Source: Balamuthia mandrillaris (lineage: Eukaryota > Discosea > Longamoebia > Balamuthiidae). From it: DNA of 64,000 nucleotides. A program made the position numbers and the translations under genes. Shown in pieces: positions 45,049 through 55,721 of the stretch (positions are counted from its first letter, which is position 1; every line of letters begins with the position of its first letter). The stretch is taken from contig JAVKOQ010000261.1 of the NCBI GenBank assembly GCA_031835245.1, positions 1-64,000 on the forward strand. Reading direction: 5' to 3'. A model generated the notes under the pieces. It had not been told where the DNA came from. It saw nothing but the letters and a program-made list of their open reading frames with translations, and ran no database searches.

Positions 45049-46017
45049 TTAAAAGGCCACGGGCAGAGCACTTCGTCCAGTGGCGGTAGGGAAAGGTGGG
45101 TTGCTGTGCTTCTCGCGGAGGGAAAGGCTTCCCAAGTTGTGGTTAGCCAGAGCCAGCTCTTTCCCTAACATCTCTACGCTAAGGAGGTGGCCAGGCTGCT
45201 GCTGCACGTTATCATCACAGGAGGCAGCATAGAAGAGCTCCCAGGACTTGTTACCGGCAACGGCTTGCAAGAGGGAGGCAATGCACATGACCATGGCTTG
45301 GTCTTGGCAAGAGGAAGCCAGGTCGAGGGGGGTCTCGCCGTCCTCGTTGGGTAACGCAAGGGAGGCTCCAAGGGCCACCAAGAGGCGAACGCAATCCGGG
45401 TGCTCCTCACGCACGGCCCAGTGAAGCGCGGTGTCACCTTCGTGATCTCGGGCGTTGAGGGGGGCGCCGTGTTTGGCCAAGACCTCCACGATCTCCTCGT
45501 CACCAACAGCGGCGGCGGCATGGAGGGCGGTGGCCCCGTCCATGGTAGTCACAAAGACGTTGGCTCCATTTTCCAGCAGAAACTCTACCTTCTCCACCAT
45601 TCCAAGTTGGGAGGCTCTGTACAAAGCAGTCTCACCGGCGTAGTTTTGGATATTTACATCTGCGCCGTGGTCCACAAACGCCTCCATAAGCTCCTCCGAA
45701 CCGTTAGAAGCCACCGCCCACATCAAAGGGGTGTTGCCTTCCGCGTCCCTAGAGTTTTTGTCCATCCCGTTCTCCAAAAGAAAATTCACTATGTCCACGT
45801 TGTTAAGGGAGGCGGCAAAGTGGAGGGGCCCATAGCCTGCCAGCATCTCATTCTTGCCTCGTCTTACTTCCTCTACCAGCCCTTGTAGCACCTTGAGGTT
45901 TCCCTCCCAAGCGGCCCTACACATGCCTCCCTGTCCCCTCGTTTCATCCTCTTCCGTATGTAGATGCTGACTGGGTGAGGAAGAAGGGGGATAACTAAAC
46001 AGAACAGTGGATTGCAT
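45049..46017 (-). CDS. Ankyrin-repeat protein (322 aa)
   Basis: Intronless, start ATG 46017. A 30-residue polar lead is followed by seven or so ankyrin repeats: GYGPLHFAASLNNVDIVNFL, GNTPLMWAVASNGSEELMEA, GETALYRASQLGMVEKVEFL, GATALHAAAAVGDEEIVEVL, GDTALHWAVREEHPDCVRLL, GETPLDLASSCQDQAMV. The C-terminal ~70 residues are not ankyrin and end in Ser/Pro-rich sequence. No enzymatic or membrane part. It is a tandem same-strand neighbour of the 261-aa ankyrin protein, with different repeat sequences and a longer tail, so any duplication is old. Confidence 0.93.
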   Translation of the reverse strand: MQSTVLFSYPPSSSPSQHLHTEEDETRGQGGMCRAAWEGNLKVLQGLVEEVRRGKNEMLAGYGPLHFAASLNNVDIVNFLLENGMDKNSRDAEGNTPLMWAVASNGSEELMEAFVDHGADVNIQNYAGETALYRASQLGMVEKVEFLLENGANVFVTTMDGATALHAAAAVGDEEIVEVLAKHGAPLNARDHEGDTALHWAVREEHPDCVRLLVALGASLALPNEDGETPLDLASSCQDQAMVMCIASLLQAVAGNKSWELFYAASCDDNVQQQPGHLLSVEMLGKELALANHNLGSLSLREKHSNPPFPTATGRSALPVAF

Positions 46018-46500
46018 GTTGATGTGGTAGTAGGATGGGGGGGAAGAATATCAAATTACAAGGGGCAGCAACAATCCAAAACGTTTGAAAAACGAAAACG
46101 AAAAGGTGGGGTGTGTTGGGTGCTGCTGGTTGTATAGAAAGTGCAAAATATAAAGAATCTTGCTTGCTCTTTGTTGCTGTTGCTGTTCAAGTGTTATGCG
46201 AAAGAGGAAAAACAAAGAAAAAAGAAATAAAAAGTGGAAAAAGCCAGAAAATAGACAGAGCTGGGCCTAGGAATTAATACAGAAAGGTACCAGGAAAATA
46301 ACTAGTACCGTGCCGCAACGCAAAAGGCGGGAACGGTTTCCTCTGAGAAAAACCAGCGAACAGGGGCCGGTAGGATTTCGTGCGGAGTTACGGAAAATTT
46401 TCTCCAATAGGAACAATGTTCCACAAAAGGAAATGGTGTACAACAACCCTTTATTGTCGACGGACGAAATTTTTCTCGCTTTCTTTAGATCTTATGATCT
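46018..46500. other. Region between SNF8 stop and ankyrin start
   Basis: About 480 bp with the upstream region of the 322-aa ankyrin gene and the SNF8 3' flank. The latter has AATAAA on the minus strand at 46450-46455. A 13-bp palindrome GGAACAATGTTCC is at 46410-46422. No gene seen. Confidence 0.5.
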
Positions 46501-46901
46501 TCAATAAAACTGGGTCATCAACGCAGGGAACCAGTACTGCGTTTCGGAGGCCTGCTCATCAACCCATGCCATGCCTTCCTGCAGCATTAGGTTCTGTTTT
46601 CTTGTTGTTTAGTTCATGGCCACCCTGCAGGTGTTCAGGGAATAAAAGTAAGCAGTCTGCTAGCTTACCAATACAGCGTCTATCCGGTGTTGAACCCAAC
46701 CGAGTTCGTTGCGAAGTTGACCCTGGGTCACATAAAAGGTGTCTTGGGCTAGACTAAGAACAGCACTGTGGTCACTACTGAGCTCGCATGGGACGGATTG
46801 TACAATCAACTTGCATCCCACAGGAAGAATTTTAAAGCCGTTGCCTAATGTATTCAGCTTTTTGATGGCACGCTCGATATCATCCCTGTTGCCAGAACAA
46901 C

Positions 46902-46985
<84 letters not shown>

Positions 46986-47767
46986 AAAAGAAGGAAGAAG
47001 GGAGATATTTGAGGACTCAAATTTACAAATGAAAGGATTACCACGTACCGTGTTATGGTTTGTTGGTGAAGTCCTACTCTCATTTTTTCGAGGTGTTTCT
47101 GCAGCTCCGAAAGTTCAATCAGACCGCCGTTGGTTGGTCGGGTTCGCAAGCACACATCCACTATTTGCACTGCCAACTCATAGTAAAAATTCCCAACCCC
47201 CAACAACTCCGCCCAGAATCCTTTGTTTGCTTCCGTACGAGAAGGAAGAGGAGAGGGAAGAGGTGCGCAACGGAGAACGCATAACATTGACGGGAGAAAA
47301 GAGGGAGAAAGGTAGATTAACACAAGGAGTGTGGAATAGGAGAAAGCGCTTACAAGCTAATGGGTCAACGCCAATGGAAGCACACATGCTTTGGAACTGC
47401 TGGCGGAACTCGGGGTTTTTGTTTATCTCTTTCTTGTATTTAGCAGCAAACTTGGCCAAGTTCTCTCGGAACAAGCCAAGTTGTTGTTGCATCTACTTAG
47501 ACTCTAGTACATAAGCACCCAAAACAAACAAACTAATGCGAACATGATGCAAAAGGCAATGGAGACCCATACCCATTTTACTCTCTCTTCTTCCAGTTGG
47601 GAGCCCGCCAGGCTAAACGTTTCCTGTTGGCCGCTTCCGTGTTAAACACGCCTGAGAGGAGAGAGGAGAGAGGAGAGAGGGAGGGCGCAAGGAGGAGGAG
47701 AGACCTTGTGTTGGTGCAACCGTTGCAAGCCGGAAATGCCAACGCCCCTTCTTCTTCGCTGGGCCAT
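46501..47767 (-). CDS. SNF8: SNF8/VPS22 (EAP30), ESCRT-II subunit
   Basis: ESCRT-II subunit that sorts ubiquitinated cargo into multivesicular bodies. Exons (minus): 47721-47767, 47573-47633, 47354-47492, 47049-47229, 46669-46885, 46501-46578; phases agree, 240 aa (human ~258). Start [16 protein letters not shown] matches the family's RRGVG lead. Then [58 protein letters not shown] and [10 protein letters not shown]. The second winged helix has [16 protein letters not shown] and ends EGMAWVDEQ...YWFPAL. The acceptor of exon 2 is the least certain junction; about five residues are missing there relative to relatives. The intron at 46886-47048 carries a long (CT)n run on the coding strand. Confidence 0.92.
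46907..46982. repeat. (GA)n microsatellite in an SNF8 intron
   Basis: About 38 uninterrupted GA units on the plus strand, (CT)n on the SNF8 strand, directly preceding the acceptor region. Confidence 0.95.
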
Positions 47768-47979
47768 CCCCGCTTTCCCCCCCCTTTGCTAAGTCTTCAC
47801 TATTAGGTTGGGGCATTCATGCACAAATGGTTACACCACCCCTCAGATGATTTTCGGAGTTTCGGCGTGTTCTGTCCAATCACCCCCTCCCTTTTTAGTC
47901 TAAATAGAGAGTCTGGTCGTTTGGCCAACAGCGCTGAAAGGAAGCAAAGAAAGAGGGAGAGAAGAGGCACCGCCCAAGG
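47768..47979. promoter_or_regulatory. Compact divergent promoter, SNF8 / secreted protein
   Basis: Only 212 bp separate the two ATGs. CCAAT is at 47876-47880 and a TAAATA element at 47901-47906, oriented correctly for the plus-strand gene. Motif calls are by eye. Confidence 0.4.
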
Positions 47980-49279
47980 ATGCAGCGCACTCGAGTTGTG
48001 CTAGGTGCCCTGGCATTACTGGTGCTGTGTAGCGTGACGGCGACGGTTGCACAAGGATTTAGTGCTTGGGCTTATGTGTTCAAGAATGACGATTTGGGGG
48101 GAGGGGCCAGAAGGTCTTTGGATGTTGGAGAGTTTCAGCGAGAAGCGGGTATCAAGCACGACTTCATGAAGGTCATACGTCAACAGAAACAACAGATGAA
48201 TGAGTTACGCACTTTTGAAGCACAGCATAGAAATGACGATAACCTCGGCCAACAACTTCGCAATCTTGCCCCTCGGGTGGACCTGTTGGACCCCGAACCA
48301 GGTGAGTGAAATATCGTTTTCCCCACACTTTTCTCAAAACGCCACGCGGTACCCTCGAGTGGTGGATGTTTCGTAGGCGGACGATCTTATAGTCCTCTGG
48401 CATCACGGCATCTATCAGCCTCCCGCCACCAGTCCTGATTAACATCATAGTCCGAATTTTCTCACATTCGTGAATATATTTCTATCAGGAACCTCCCAGG
48501 TAATAGGAAGTGGTATAGGTGGCTCCCTTCCACTTGCTGGATTCTCCTTCGATCTTGACTTTTCAAGACTGTACACCTTCGCGAGAGCGGGAGTATCACA
48601 CAAAACCGTCGGACCCCTTGTCATGTACAGGCGCCCGGATGAAGTCAGCCCTCTGTGGTTTGAAGGTGGGTTTTCTCTTTGGTTATTTATCGTTCTACCG
48701 CCTCTCATCTTATCTCCAATCATTGTAACAATCTTTTTTCAGCTGCTGCCAACACAGTTGTTGGAGACAGCTTGGAGCCCCCCACTTTCGAGCTTGTTTT
48801 ATTTGTTCAGTCTTATGCTCAGCAAACTGCCCGGCTTCCTGTCACAGTGGTTCGCATGCGAAATGCAGTCGTTAAGCACTACACTGCTGATTATAGAGGT
48901 TTGGTCACATGTGGCTCTTCTTTTTCTCTTCTCCGCCCTAACCTCACTTCTTGCTGACCCTCATCCAACCATTATACTTTGTTATTGTTTATCATCCTGA
49001 TCTGTTTTCCTTGATTGACACCGTTTCAAACTTGTTGTTACCCTTATAATGGCAGTCGTGGCGGATGCGCAGTCTCCAACTCCTAGATACATCGAGGCCA
49101 TCACGTTTGATGGTCCTCTCTACGAATTTGGTTTCCTTGACACCATTGAAGGGTCATGCACTACCACAGCCTGCCCTCCAAACGCTCGGACCGCATTCAA
49201 CTGCCCCTTTTTCGACGACTACCCCAGCCTCAGCTATGTTGATCTCCAAGTCCCTGAATGTGGACCTTCTCCTCCTTAA
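47980..49279 (+). CDS. Secreted protein of unknown function (292 aa)
   Basis: Exons 47980-48301, 48489-48665, 48743-48898, 49056-49279; each internal exon is phase 1-1. The N-terminus is a clear signal peptide: MQRTR, then VVLGALALLVLCSVTATVA and a probable cleavage at AQG. The mature protein starts FSAWAYVFKNDDLGGG, has a Gln-rich helix (IRQQKQQMNEL), a beta-like middle (IGGSLPLAGFSF, FELVLFVQSYAQQ) and a C-terminal part with four Cys (SCTTTAC, FNC, PEC) that could form two disulphides. No membrane anchor follows. I do not recognise the family. The all-1-1 exon phases are typical of extracellular modular genes. It may be released or lie in a vacuole or cyst wall; inference. Confidence 0.75.
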
Positions 49280-49423
49280 AATAAGCGAAGATTCCTTTGT
49301 CATGTCTCGTCTCTCGTTTGTATGCACTCTCTCTTACTTTGATTCACCCCATCCGGTCTTTATCTGGTTGTTTTGTAATGAGTAGATATAGAACATGAGC
49401 AGAGATGTGAGAGAGCGAGATTT

Positions 49424-50765
49424 TTAAAGTTTATTTTTGTTAGGACGTTGGATGGTGGCAACTATGACGCAAACATCATCTAGCTTACCCCCAAGATAGC
49501 GAAGGCCACGCATTTTGTAACAATTTACACCGAAGGGCACCTCCACGTTTGGTTTCTTGGCAATAGCTTGGGCATTCTTTGCGAGCAGTTGGGCTATAGC
49601 TTCTTCGCTCATACCTTTTTGCTTTGCTTGGTTCACCAGATCTAAAATTTGCTTGTCAAACATGTTGTCGAAGAGTCCATCTGTACCCACAATGATAATG
49701 TCGCCCTCTTGCATTTCCAGTGTCGTCTCCACAGCCTTTCTTGGGGAGTCCCCATCAGAACCAAGCTGGTATGGGCAATTGAAGTCTTTACAAGAGGAGA
49801 GAGAGAAAGGAGAAAGAAAGAGCGGAAAATGATGAAGAGAGCAAGAACAAAGTGTTAAATGCTGTGGCAGCAAAAAAAAAAAAAAAAAAGAACGGGAAGA
49901 GATACAGTGCTGCTGCTCTTCTGAACGGTGAATAATTTGGCTGTCCCGAATGACCATAAAGGAGGAATCGCCCAAATAGGAGGCGTTCAGCACACAATCA
50001 TCCAACAGCAAAACTAGGGCAGTACTTGAACCTGACGAGACAAATCATCCAACAGCAGCAGAGGTCAGGCGATAACACAAAAACAAACAAAAAAATGGCT
50101 TGGAGGACTGAAAAAAAAACCTGTAATGTGCTTGGTCTTCTGCAAAGCCATGTCAAGGATGTCGGTTGTGACTAGCGGTGATTTGTGTTGCTTTGCTTCC
50201 TCCTGGTGAAGTCGTTCTTTGCTCTCCATTAACATTTGTTTGACTTTAATATCAGCTGCTTTGTGTGCCTCTTCCATGAGCTTTCTGGAGAATAGGGCAG
50301 GATCGATGTTGTGAGTGGCCCACCCTCCTACCTGTTGGTTGGGATTAGTGGTTGTGCCGCATTTTAAAAAAAGAAGGGCCAAAATACCCCATCAGCGACG
50401 CCAAGACTTTTCTCAGTGTCAGAGATGTAGTAAGCATCTTCTCCGCCTTTTTGTGCCTTATCAGGGTGAGGGAGGTTGTAGGCCGCTGCCCGGAAGTGAA
50501 AGTTGCAACCAACGCGCGCATGTTTGGTGGTGGTCTGGCCAGCGGCTCCACTTCCCACACCTCCGCCCGAGGCATGCGTTGTGGAGGCAAAACAACGCCG
50601 AGGTTGTAGTTGACACAACGTGTTGAAGCCCACTCTGAGGTGGGCAAGTGGCGCCCGCCGTTGTCCCGCAATCAGCTTGCAGGTCAGCCCACCACCTCTT
50701 GCGGCGGCAGTGGCGAGCAAGACGGGTCTATGGACGGAGAGATTGGAGCTCCAGCTCATCATCAT
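49424..50765 (-). CDS. PP2C-family phosphatase of the PPTC7/Azr1 type
   Basis: Metal-dependent Ser/Thr phosphatase. Exons (minus): 50388-50765, 50121-50331, 49906-50031, 49424-49785; phases agree, 358 aa. First ATG is 50765. The N-terminal ~75 residues are Arg/Ala/Leu/Ser rich with few acids (LLATAAARGGG, QPRRCFAST), fitting mitochondrial import as in PPTC7. Motifs: GGEDAYYISD, GVADGVGGWATHNIDPALFS with a metal-binding Asp, GSSTALVLLLDD, ASYLGDSSFMVIR, EEQQHYFNCPYQLGSD, EGDIIIVGTDGLFDNMFD, and KLDDVCVIVA with the last metal Asp. These are the PPTC7/Azr1 branch signatures. Mitochondrial matrix location is inferred. A short polyA-like run sits in the intron at 49872-49889. Confidence 0.92.
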
Positions 50766-51257
50766 CACTCTGGCACAGGCGTGGGTGGGTGGGTAGTTGC
50801 AAGAAGACAGAAAGTGAGGCTTCTCTCTTCCTATTAGGGTGAATAGTTGTTTGAGGCGGCTGGCTTGCTATATTTGGAAAAGTGCTTAGCTTGCTGCTCT
50901 TCCTGCTCATAATGTTTATATATTTTTTTACAACTTTGCTTGCACTGTCTCATCTCTTGTTGTTATAATTCATCTCATTTGCTAGGAACCATGCTTTTCC
51001 TCAGTTCAACTTTTATGATTTGAAGATTTTGAACTCACTGACTACAATTTTCCCTTCAAGTTTCAGTTATAGAATATAATCCATCAGAATAATAATTACA
51101 CCAGCCTTTATCTTCAGTATTTTTAATCCATCCTCTAAAGCACATGAGCTCTTTCCACCTTGATCTTCCTAGTGTTCTATGATATGATTCCTTAGTTAAA
51201 GCCATATTCCTTTAACCATTTTATTCTATGGAGCTCTAGCTTTGTTGCTTATGAACA
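50766..51257. other. Boundary between the gene-rich part and the transposon cluster
   Basis: About 490 bp. The first ~150 bp is the PP2C upstream region. From ~50930 the sequence becomes AT-rich and begins with TTTACAACTTTGCTTGCACTG-like sequence, related to the LINE ORF2 3' part on the minus strand. The rest is unrecognised degenerate sequence. Confidence 0.5.
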
Positions 51258-51660
51258 GCTAATAGTAGTTATAAGAAGTTTATAAATGTTTATCTGCTCT
51301 TTATTTGCTCTAAGAGCAACATCAAACCATATATAAAAAGTAAGCATTGTACATACTTAGTGTACTTTTACTGTTCTTACTCCTTCATCCTCAATCCCTT
51401 TTCAATTGTTTACTAAAACAAGTGAAAAGAGTTGAAAGCTTTTAGACTAGCTTTGCACTATTTGTATCCTCCTTTTTTCTCTATCTTTTTTTTTTACAAT
51501 CTCCTTTGCTTTTTTTAGATTACTCCTAAGGATTGATGAAATGCTGACAATATCCACACTTTCAAATTGCTTTTACTGCCCATGATCTGTTTACAACTTT
51601 GCTTGCATTGTTTTATCTCTTGTGCTTTGTTGCATTTCTTTCACTTGACAAAAGCTTTGT

Positions 51661-52908
51661 ATAAAGGGTGTCCAATAAATTTCAGTAATTTTCTTTTTCT
51701 TCTAAAAGAAAAAAGCAAAATGGAGAGTAAGTGTGAGGATGAGACCATGACAATCAAGTCTTTACTCAGGTGCAAGCATAGCTCTGGCAGCCCAACTGTA
51801 GTTGAGAAACTGTACCTAAAGGGCAAGAAGCACTTCGACTCAAAATTCAAACTTTATATCTTGATGATGGCCTCATAGCAGCACAGATCAGTCAGCACTT
51901 GAGTTGCCCTTCAACTATGGTCCACAGATGGATTAACAGCATCAATAAACGTCCATTTACAAACGACAAACCAAGCTCAGGATGACCACAAAAACGTAAC
52001 CCTTAAGTCTAAAAAAAGATGAAGAAGAAAACACAAGGAAAGTTCCCCTGCTTTACACACCTCAATTGATTGAAATCAGAGGAATTAAACATTAGCAAGA
52101 GCACCATTCATAATGAGCTCAGAGAAGGGGGAATAATACCACTCCAGCAAGTAAAACAGTAAACATTGACTCCACAATAAAAGCAACAAAGACTTCACTT
52201 TGCACAGGCCTACCTCTCTCACAACTGAGAAGAAACTCTCATAACTGGCGAGAAACACTTCCCCTTGTTCAGTGCTCCTAACTGCAAAAACAATGTGGGA
52301 TTATCCTGGTGTGGAGTATGTTTTTGAGCATGTGAAACACCCTTCTACTTACTGTGTCTAGGGAGGCATTTCCAGCTTTGGAGCCACCCCTCCTATCAGC
52401 TACAAAGGAAATGTCAAGACTGAAACCTATGTGGACATACTGACCCACGCCCTGCCTAACATCAACAAAATGTTTGGTTTAACCATTTGATGTCTTCAAC
52501 AAGATGGGGCCTCTGCTTATACATCAAAGGCAAGTACAGAATTCATCCATCAAAACTTTGTGATGTTTATTCCCCCAGATGATTGGCCTTTGAACTCTCT
52601 AGACTTGTCTTTGATACAAAACCTCTGGGCCATCATCAGTGACAAAGTTCAAGCTCAGAACCCAAAGACACTCAAGGAACTGCAAGAAGCTATGAATGCT
52701 GCATGGGATGAAATTTCTTTGGCTCAGATAAAAAGGCTGGTTTCTTTCATCCCTTCTCATCTTCAATCATGTAATGAAAACAATGGGAGCTGGACGTATT
52801 AATACCTGACTGTTGTAGTTTTTTTTGCACTCTATTTTATTAAAAAAAGTTTACTTGAGGCTTAGTAACTTTTATTTAACATGTACCACAATTTTTTGAA
52901 CACCCTTT
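51661..52908 (+). mobile_element. Decayed Tc1/mariner-like transposon
   Basis: Inserted in the minus-strand LINE at a TA. Ends are imperfect inverted repeats: AAAGGGTGTCCAATAAATTT on the left, and on the right the complement of AAAGGGTGTTCAAAAAATTG. The transposase frame (plus strand, ~51720-52802) is interrupted by stops and shifts. Pieces remain recognisable: a GGISSFGATPPISYKG-like segment, QQDGASAYTS with the second catalytic Asp, and WPLNSLDLSLIQNLW. In the last, the usual PIE has become LIQ, so the third catalytic acidic residue is lost. The final piece, 52560-52802, ends GSWTY, like the family's G-TKY end. Confidence 0.85.
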
Positions 52909-53164
52909 AGTCATATGATTAGCTTTTTAACTTGTTCTTCATTTCAGTTGTTTATACTCTGGATATCAAAGTTATTTTCCCAAAGAGTTGAACATCTTAA
53001 CAGGAGGTGTTCTACTGTTTCCTCCTCAGCATATAGAGCACATACTATCCTCTTCAGATTGTTGAACAATTCTCTAACTATGAGCAGCTGTATACCTTCC
53101 TTGGTGATTACTGAGCTATGTCCAATTGAATACCTTTCACTAGTTTAGAAGTTCTACCACAGCT

Positions 53165-53380
53165 ATGCTTTTATAAAATGTCTTCTTTCATTTTGTCTTT
53201 CTCTTTCCTGTCTTGGTTCTTTGCTTTGGTTCTAATAGTGATGTTAGCAGTTAGAGCCACATTTAGTCTTCTCTGAAGCTTAAAAGGATCGCTGGTCACC
53301 ACTGCCAAATCATCTGCAAACAACAAGCAAATATTTCCTTTTCCTCTGCCGTAGCTTTCTTGCCACCACATCAATCAATA
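53165..53380 (-). pseudogene. RT fragment of the truncated LINE (FADD box)
   Basis: Minus-strand fragment GKGNICLLFADDLAVVTSD, aligning with the RT palm of the intact ORF2. The FADD catalytic box is intact, but the surrounding frame is disrupted. Confidence 0.7.
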
Positions 53381-54307
53381 TACACATTGAACAAGAAGGG
53401 AGACAAAACTCCTCCTTGCTTAACTCTTCTTTCTACCCGAAATTCCTCAGAGAGTTGCCCATTCACATGAATGACACTTGTCATCCCACAGTACAACTCT
53501 GCAATGATGCCCACTGCTGCCTCTTCTGCTTCTCTTTTGTGCAATGTCCTTGCCAGTATGTTATGGTCAAGCATGTCGTATGCCTTGCTGATATTCAACA
53601 GAGCAAATATAAGTGAATTCTTTGCTTCTCTTCATCAGGCATTTCTTCAACTGCCATACTTGATCCATGACTCCTCTTCCTTTTCTAAATCTGCCCTGGC
53701 AATCACTTATTCACCCATGCTCTCTTGCTTGTATGTTCAACTGCACCAAGATAGCTCCCTCAAACACCTTGGCTGCTTTGCATAGGAGGGTAATACCTCT
53801 ACAGTATGCTGGGTTCTGGGGATCTCCTGCCTTATACAAGGGGATAACCATCCCGTGTTCCCACTCCTTGGTTCTCAATGGCCTTGATCAGTGTCCAAGT
53901 TGTGTTTTGCACATGTTTACCTCCATACTTCATCATTTCCCCATCGATATTATCCACTTCAGCTGCTTTGCCCATCCTCAATCTTTTCTTCCATGCAAGA
54001 TTAAAGCTCTTTTTCTTAAGCCAGTTGCTGCCAGACCAAGACAGTCCTTCTGGACCTGCTTCCTCTTGATGCAAGCTCCCAATGGAAGAATCCTTCCTTC
54101 CCAGCTTTGCCCAATGTTCCTTCAAGGCTGCCATGCTACCATGGTGCTTAATAACTGCTTTGGTCTCTGCTTTATGCTTTGCCACTATCCTCCACATGTT
54201 GCCAATCCATTTCTGCATTTCCTTGATGTTCTCTTGTCTCTTTCACTTCATCCAGTCCTTCTTTTCTTAATAAAGGAGGAACCCAGGTGAAGTATAGTAT
54301 AACAAGT

Positions 54308-54344
54308 AGTTTTTGTTACTATAGTATCTATGTTAACAAAAACT
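54308..54344 (+). other. Hairpin in the LINE 5' leader
   Basis: The perfect 11-bp inverted repeat AGTTTTTGTTA (54308-54318) and TAACAAAAACT (54334-54344), with a 15-nt loop, ~20 bp before ATG 54366. Confidence 0.6.
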
Positions 54345-54365
54345 AGGTTATAGATAATAGTAAAA

Positions 54366-55721
54366 ATGCGGAAAAATAGGACTCTGCCACGCAAGAGCAC
54401 TGAATTGATTGACAGTCAGGAGAGGGAACAGGTCCTACGTCGATGGGTGGATCTGGCCATGAAGGAACGTCTTAGACTGGGGACCCTAAACGGTAATCGT
54501 TCGTGGAAGCCCGCTTTGCAAGCTGTGCAAAAAGAGGCAAAGATCCCCGAGGGTTTTGTCAAAGGGGACAAGCTAAATCAGTTTCTGGAGGAAGCGTTCA
54601 AGTTGGCGGTGGAAAAGTATGGGCACCTGAACACTACCACAGTCAAGATTCCTTCTCCCAGGGTGAACCAAAAGGAGGAGGACGACAGAGGGGCAGAGGA
54701 TCAGTGTAACTCGGTAGCGGATTCGCCCCGCCGAGAGGAAGGGACAAGTGTTGTGCCCAAGGGGAAGATTGATTCGGACTCAGTCAGTGCAGCCGGCGTT
54801 AAGGAGCGAACCAATAGTCAAGTGGCGCTGCTGTTTGATTGTATTAGCCGTGTTTCTCACGAGTGTGGTAAGCTCTCCGAGGCAGGCGTACTCTCACTCG
54901 CAGTGATTGTACGATTCAGGGACCTGATTGAATCCCTCGACAAGGAGATCAATAATCTTATGGTGGAAAAAGGAAGTGCAAATAGTACCAAAGGCGGCCT
55001 TACTCTGGGTTCCCAACGGTCTTACGCGGAGGTGGTCGGATCAGCTCCGCGGTGTGATATGATTACTGCGGAAAGGAATTTCCCTCCACCGGCAACTACG
55101 GTCAGCGCGCCAAGCTTGGAATACTGGAAGGAAGAAATGGCAAAGGAACAAGGGATATGTTGGCAGGATAACTCCAACATATACAGGAGGACGTGGACCA
55201 AAGATACAGTAACCGACCCGAACTATTGGTCTACAGTAAAACCAAAGTATGGCTTTGCCAGTCCCTACTCCAAGGTAGGGGCGGTGGAGGGCAGATCGAT
55301 TGTGGTGAGCGGTAAGGACCTTAAGAAGGAAAAGGTAAGTGAGAGGATCTTCGCGCTGGGGCTCAAGCACGTCGGAGTGTGGAAAGTAGGAGAGAAGAAT
55401 GGCACGCAGCATTGGGGAGTTACTTTGGAGACGGCCCAGGCTGCCGAAGACATTATTGCGGAAAGAGCCAGGCTGTATGCTTTTACCCGCTGGTGGGTGG
55501 GCAAAGCCCGAATTGAAGAAGCCAAGAATGAAGGTAAACCGCGGTGGAAGCCTAAAGAGCAAAGAAAGATGGAGAAGAAGAAGGAAAAGGAGGAGAATGT
55601 TGGAACAGTGGCCTTGGACAGCTCTTTGGAACTCTCAAGCATCGCGCTGGCTGAGGAGGAGTATCATGGTGCTGCCAACTGGTCTGACATTGTGGAGGAG
55701 GAAGGAGAGGAGACCCAATGA
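54366..55721 (+). CDS. LINE ORF1 protein (451 aa)
   Basis: First ORF of the intact LINE, expected to bind element RNA. ATG 54366. The N-terminal half is basic (MRKNRTLPRKS, a helix EREQVLRRWVDLAMKERLRL) and has a predicted coiled-coil-like stretch around residues 150-210 (LFDCISRVSHECGKLSEAG, LIESLDKEINNL). Residues ~300-390 (GRSIVVSGKDLKKEKV, HVGVWKVGEKNGTQHWGVTL) look like an alpha-beta RNA-binding fold. A Lys/Glu-rich end follows. No CCHC knuckle is seen. Stop TGA overlaps the ORF2 start. Degraded copies of the same protein occur in the minus-strand element at ~61.3-62.5 kb. Confidence 0.85.
   Translation: MRKNRTLPRKSTELIDSQEREQVLRRWVDLAMKERLRLGTLNGNRSWKPALQAVQKEAKIPEGFVKGDKLNQFLEEAFKLAVEKYGHLNTTTVKIPSPRVNQKEEDDRGAEDQCNSVADSPRREEGTSVVPKGKIDSDSVSAAGVKERTNSQVALLFDCISRVSHECGKLSEAGVLSLAVIVRFRDLIESLDKEINNLMVEKGSANSTKGGLTLGSQRSYAEVVGSAPRCDMITAERNFPPPATTVSAPSLEYWKEEMAKEQGICWQDNSNIYRRTWTKDTVTDPNYWSTVKPKYGFASPYSKVGAVEGRSIVVSGKDLKKEKVSERIFALGLKHVGVWKVGEKNGTQHWGVTLETAQAAEDIIAERARLYAFTRWWVGKARIEEAKNEGKPRWKPKEQRKMEKKKEKEENVGTVALDSSLELSSIALAEEEYHGAANWSDIVEEEGEETQ

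Larger units (their letters stand above)
51258..54262 (-). mobile_element. 5'-truncated LINE, minus strand, split by a Tc1-like element
   Basis: Sequence homologous to the 3' two-thirds of the intact LINE at 54.3-59.25 kb, inverted. The 3' end (51258-51660) includes the shared terminal TTTGCTCTAAGAGCAAC stretch. After the Tc1-like insertion the ORF2 C-terminal and RT parts run from ~52910 to 54262, where the copy is truncated at the ORF2 position WDWMKW. Frames read MQKWIGNMWRIVAKHKAE and NISKAYDMLDHNILAR but are broken by stops and gaps. RT active-site FADDLAVV remains at ~53300. Nonfunctional. Confidence 0.85.
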
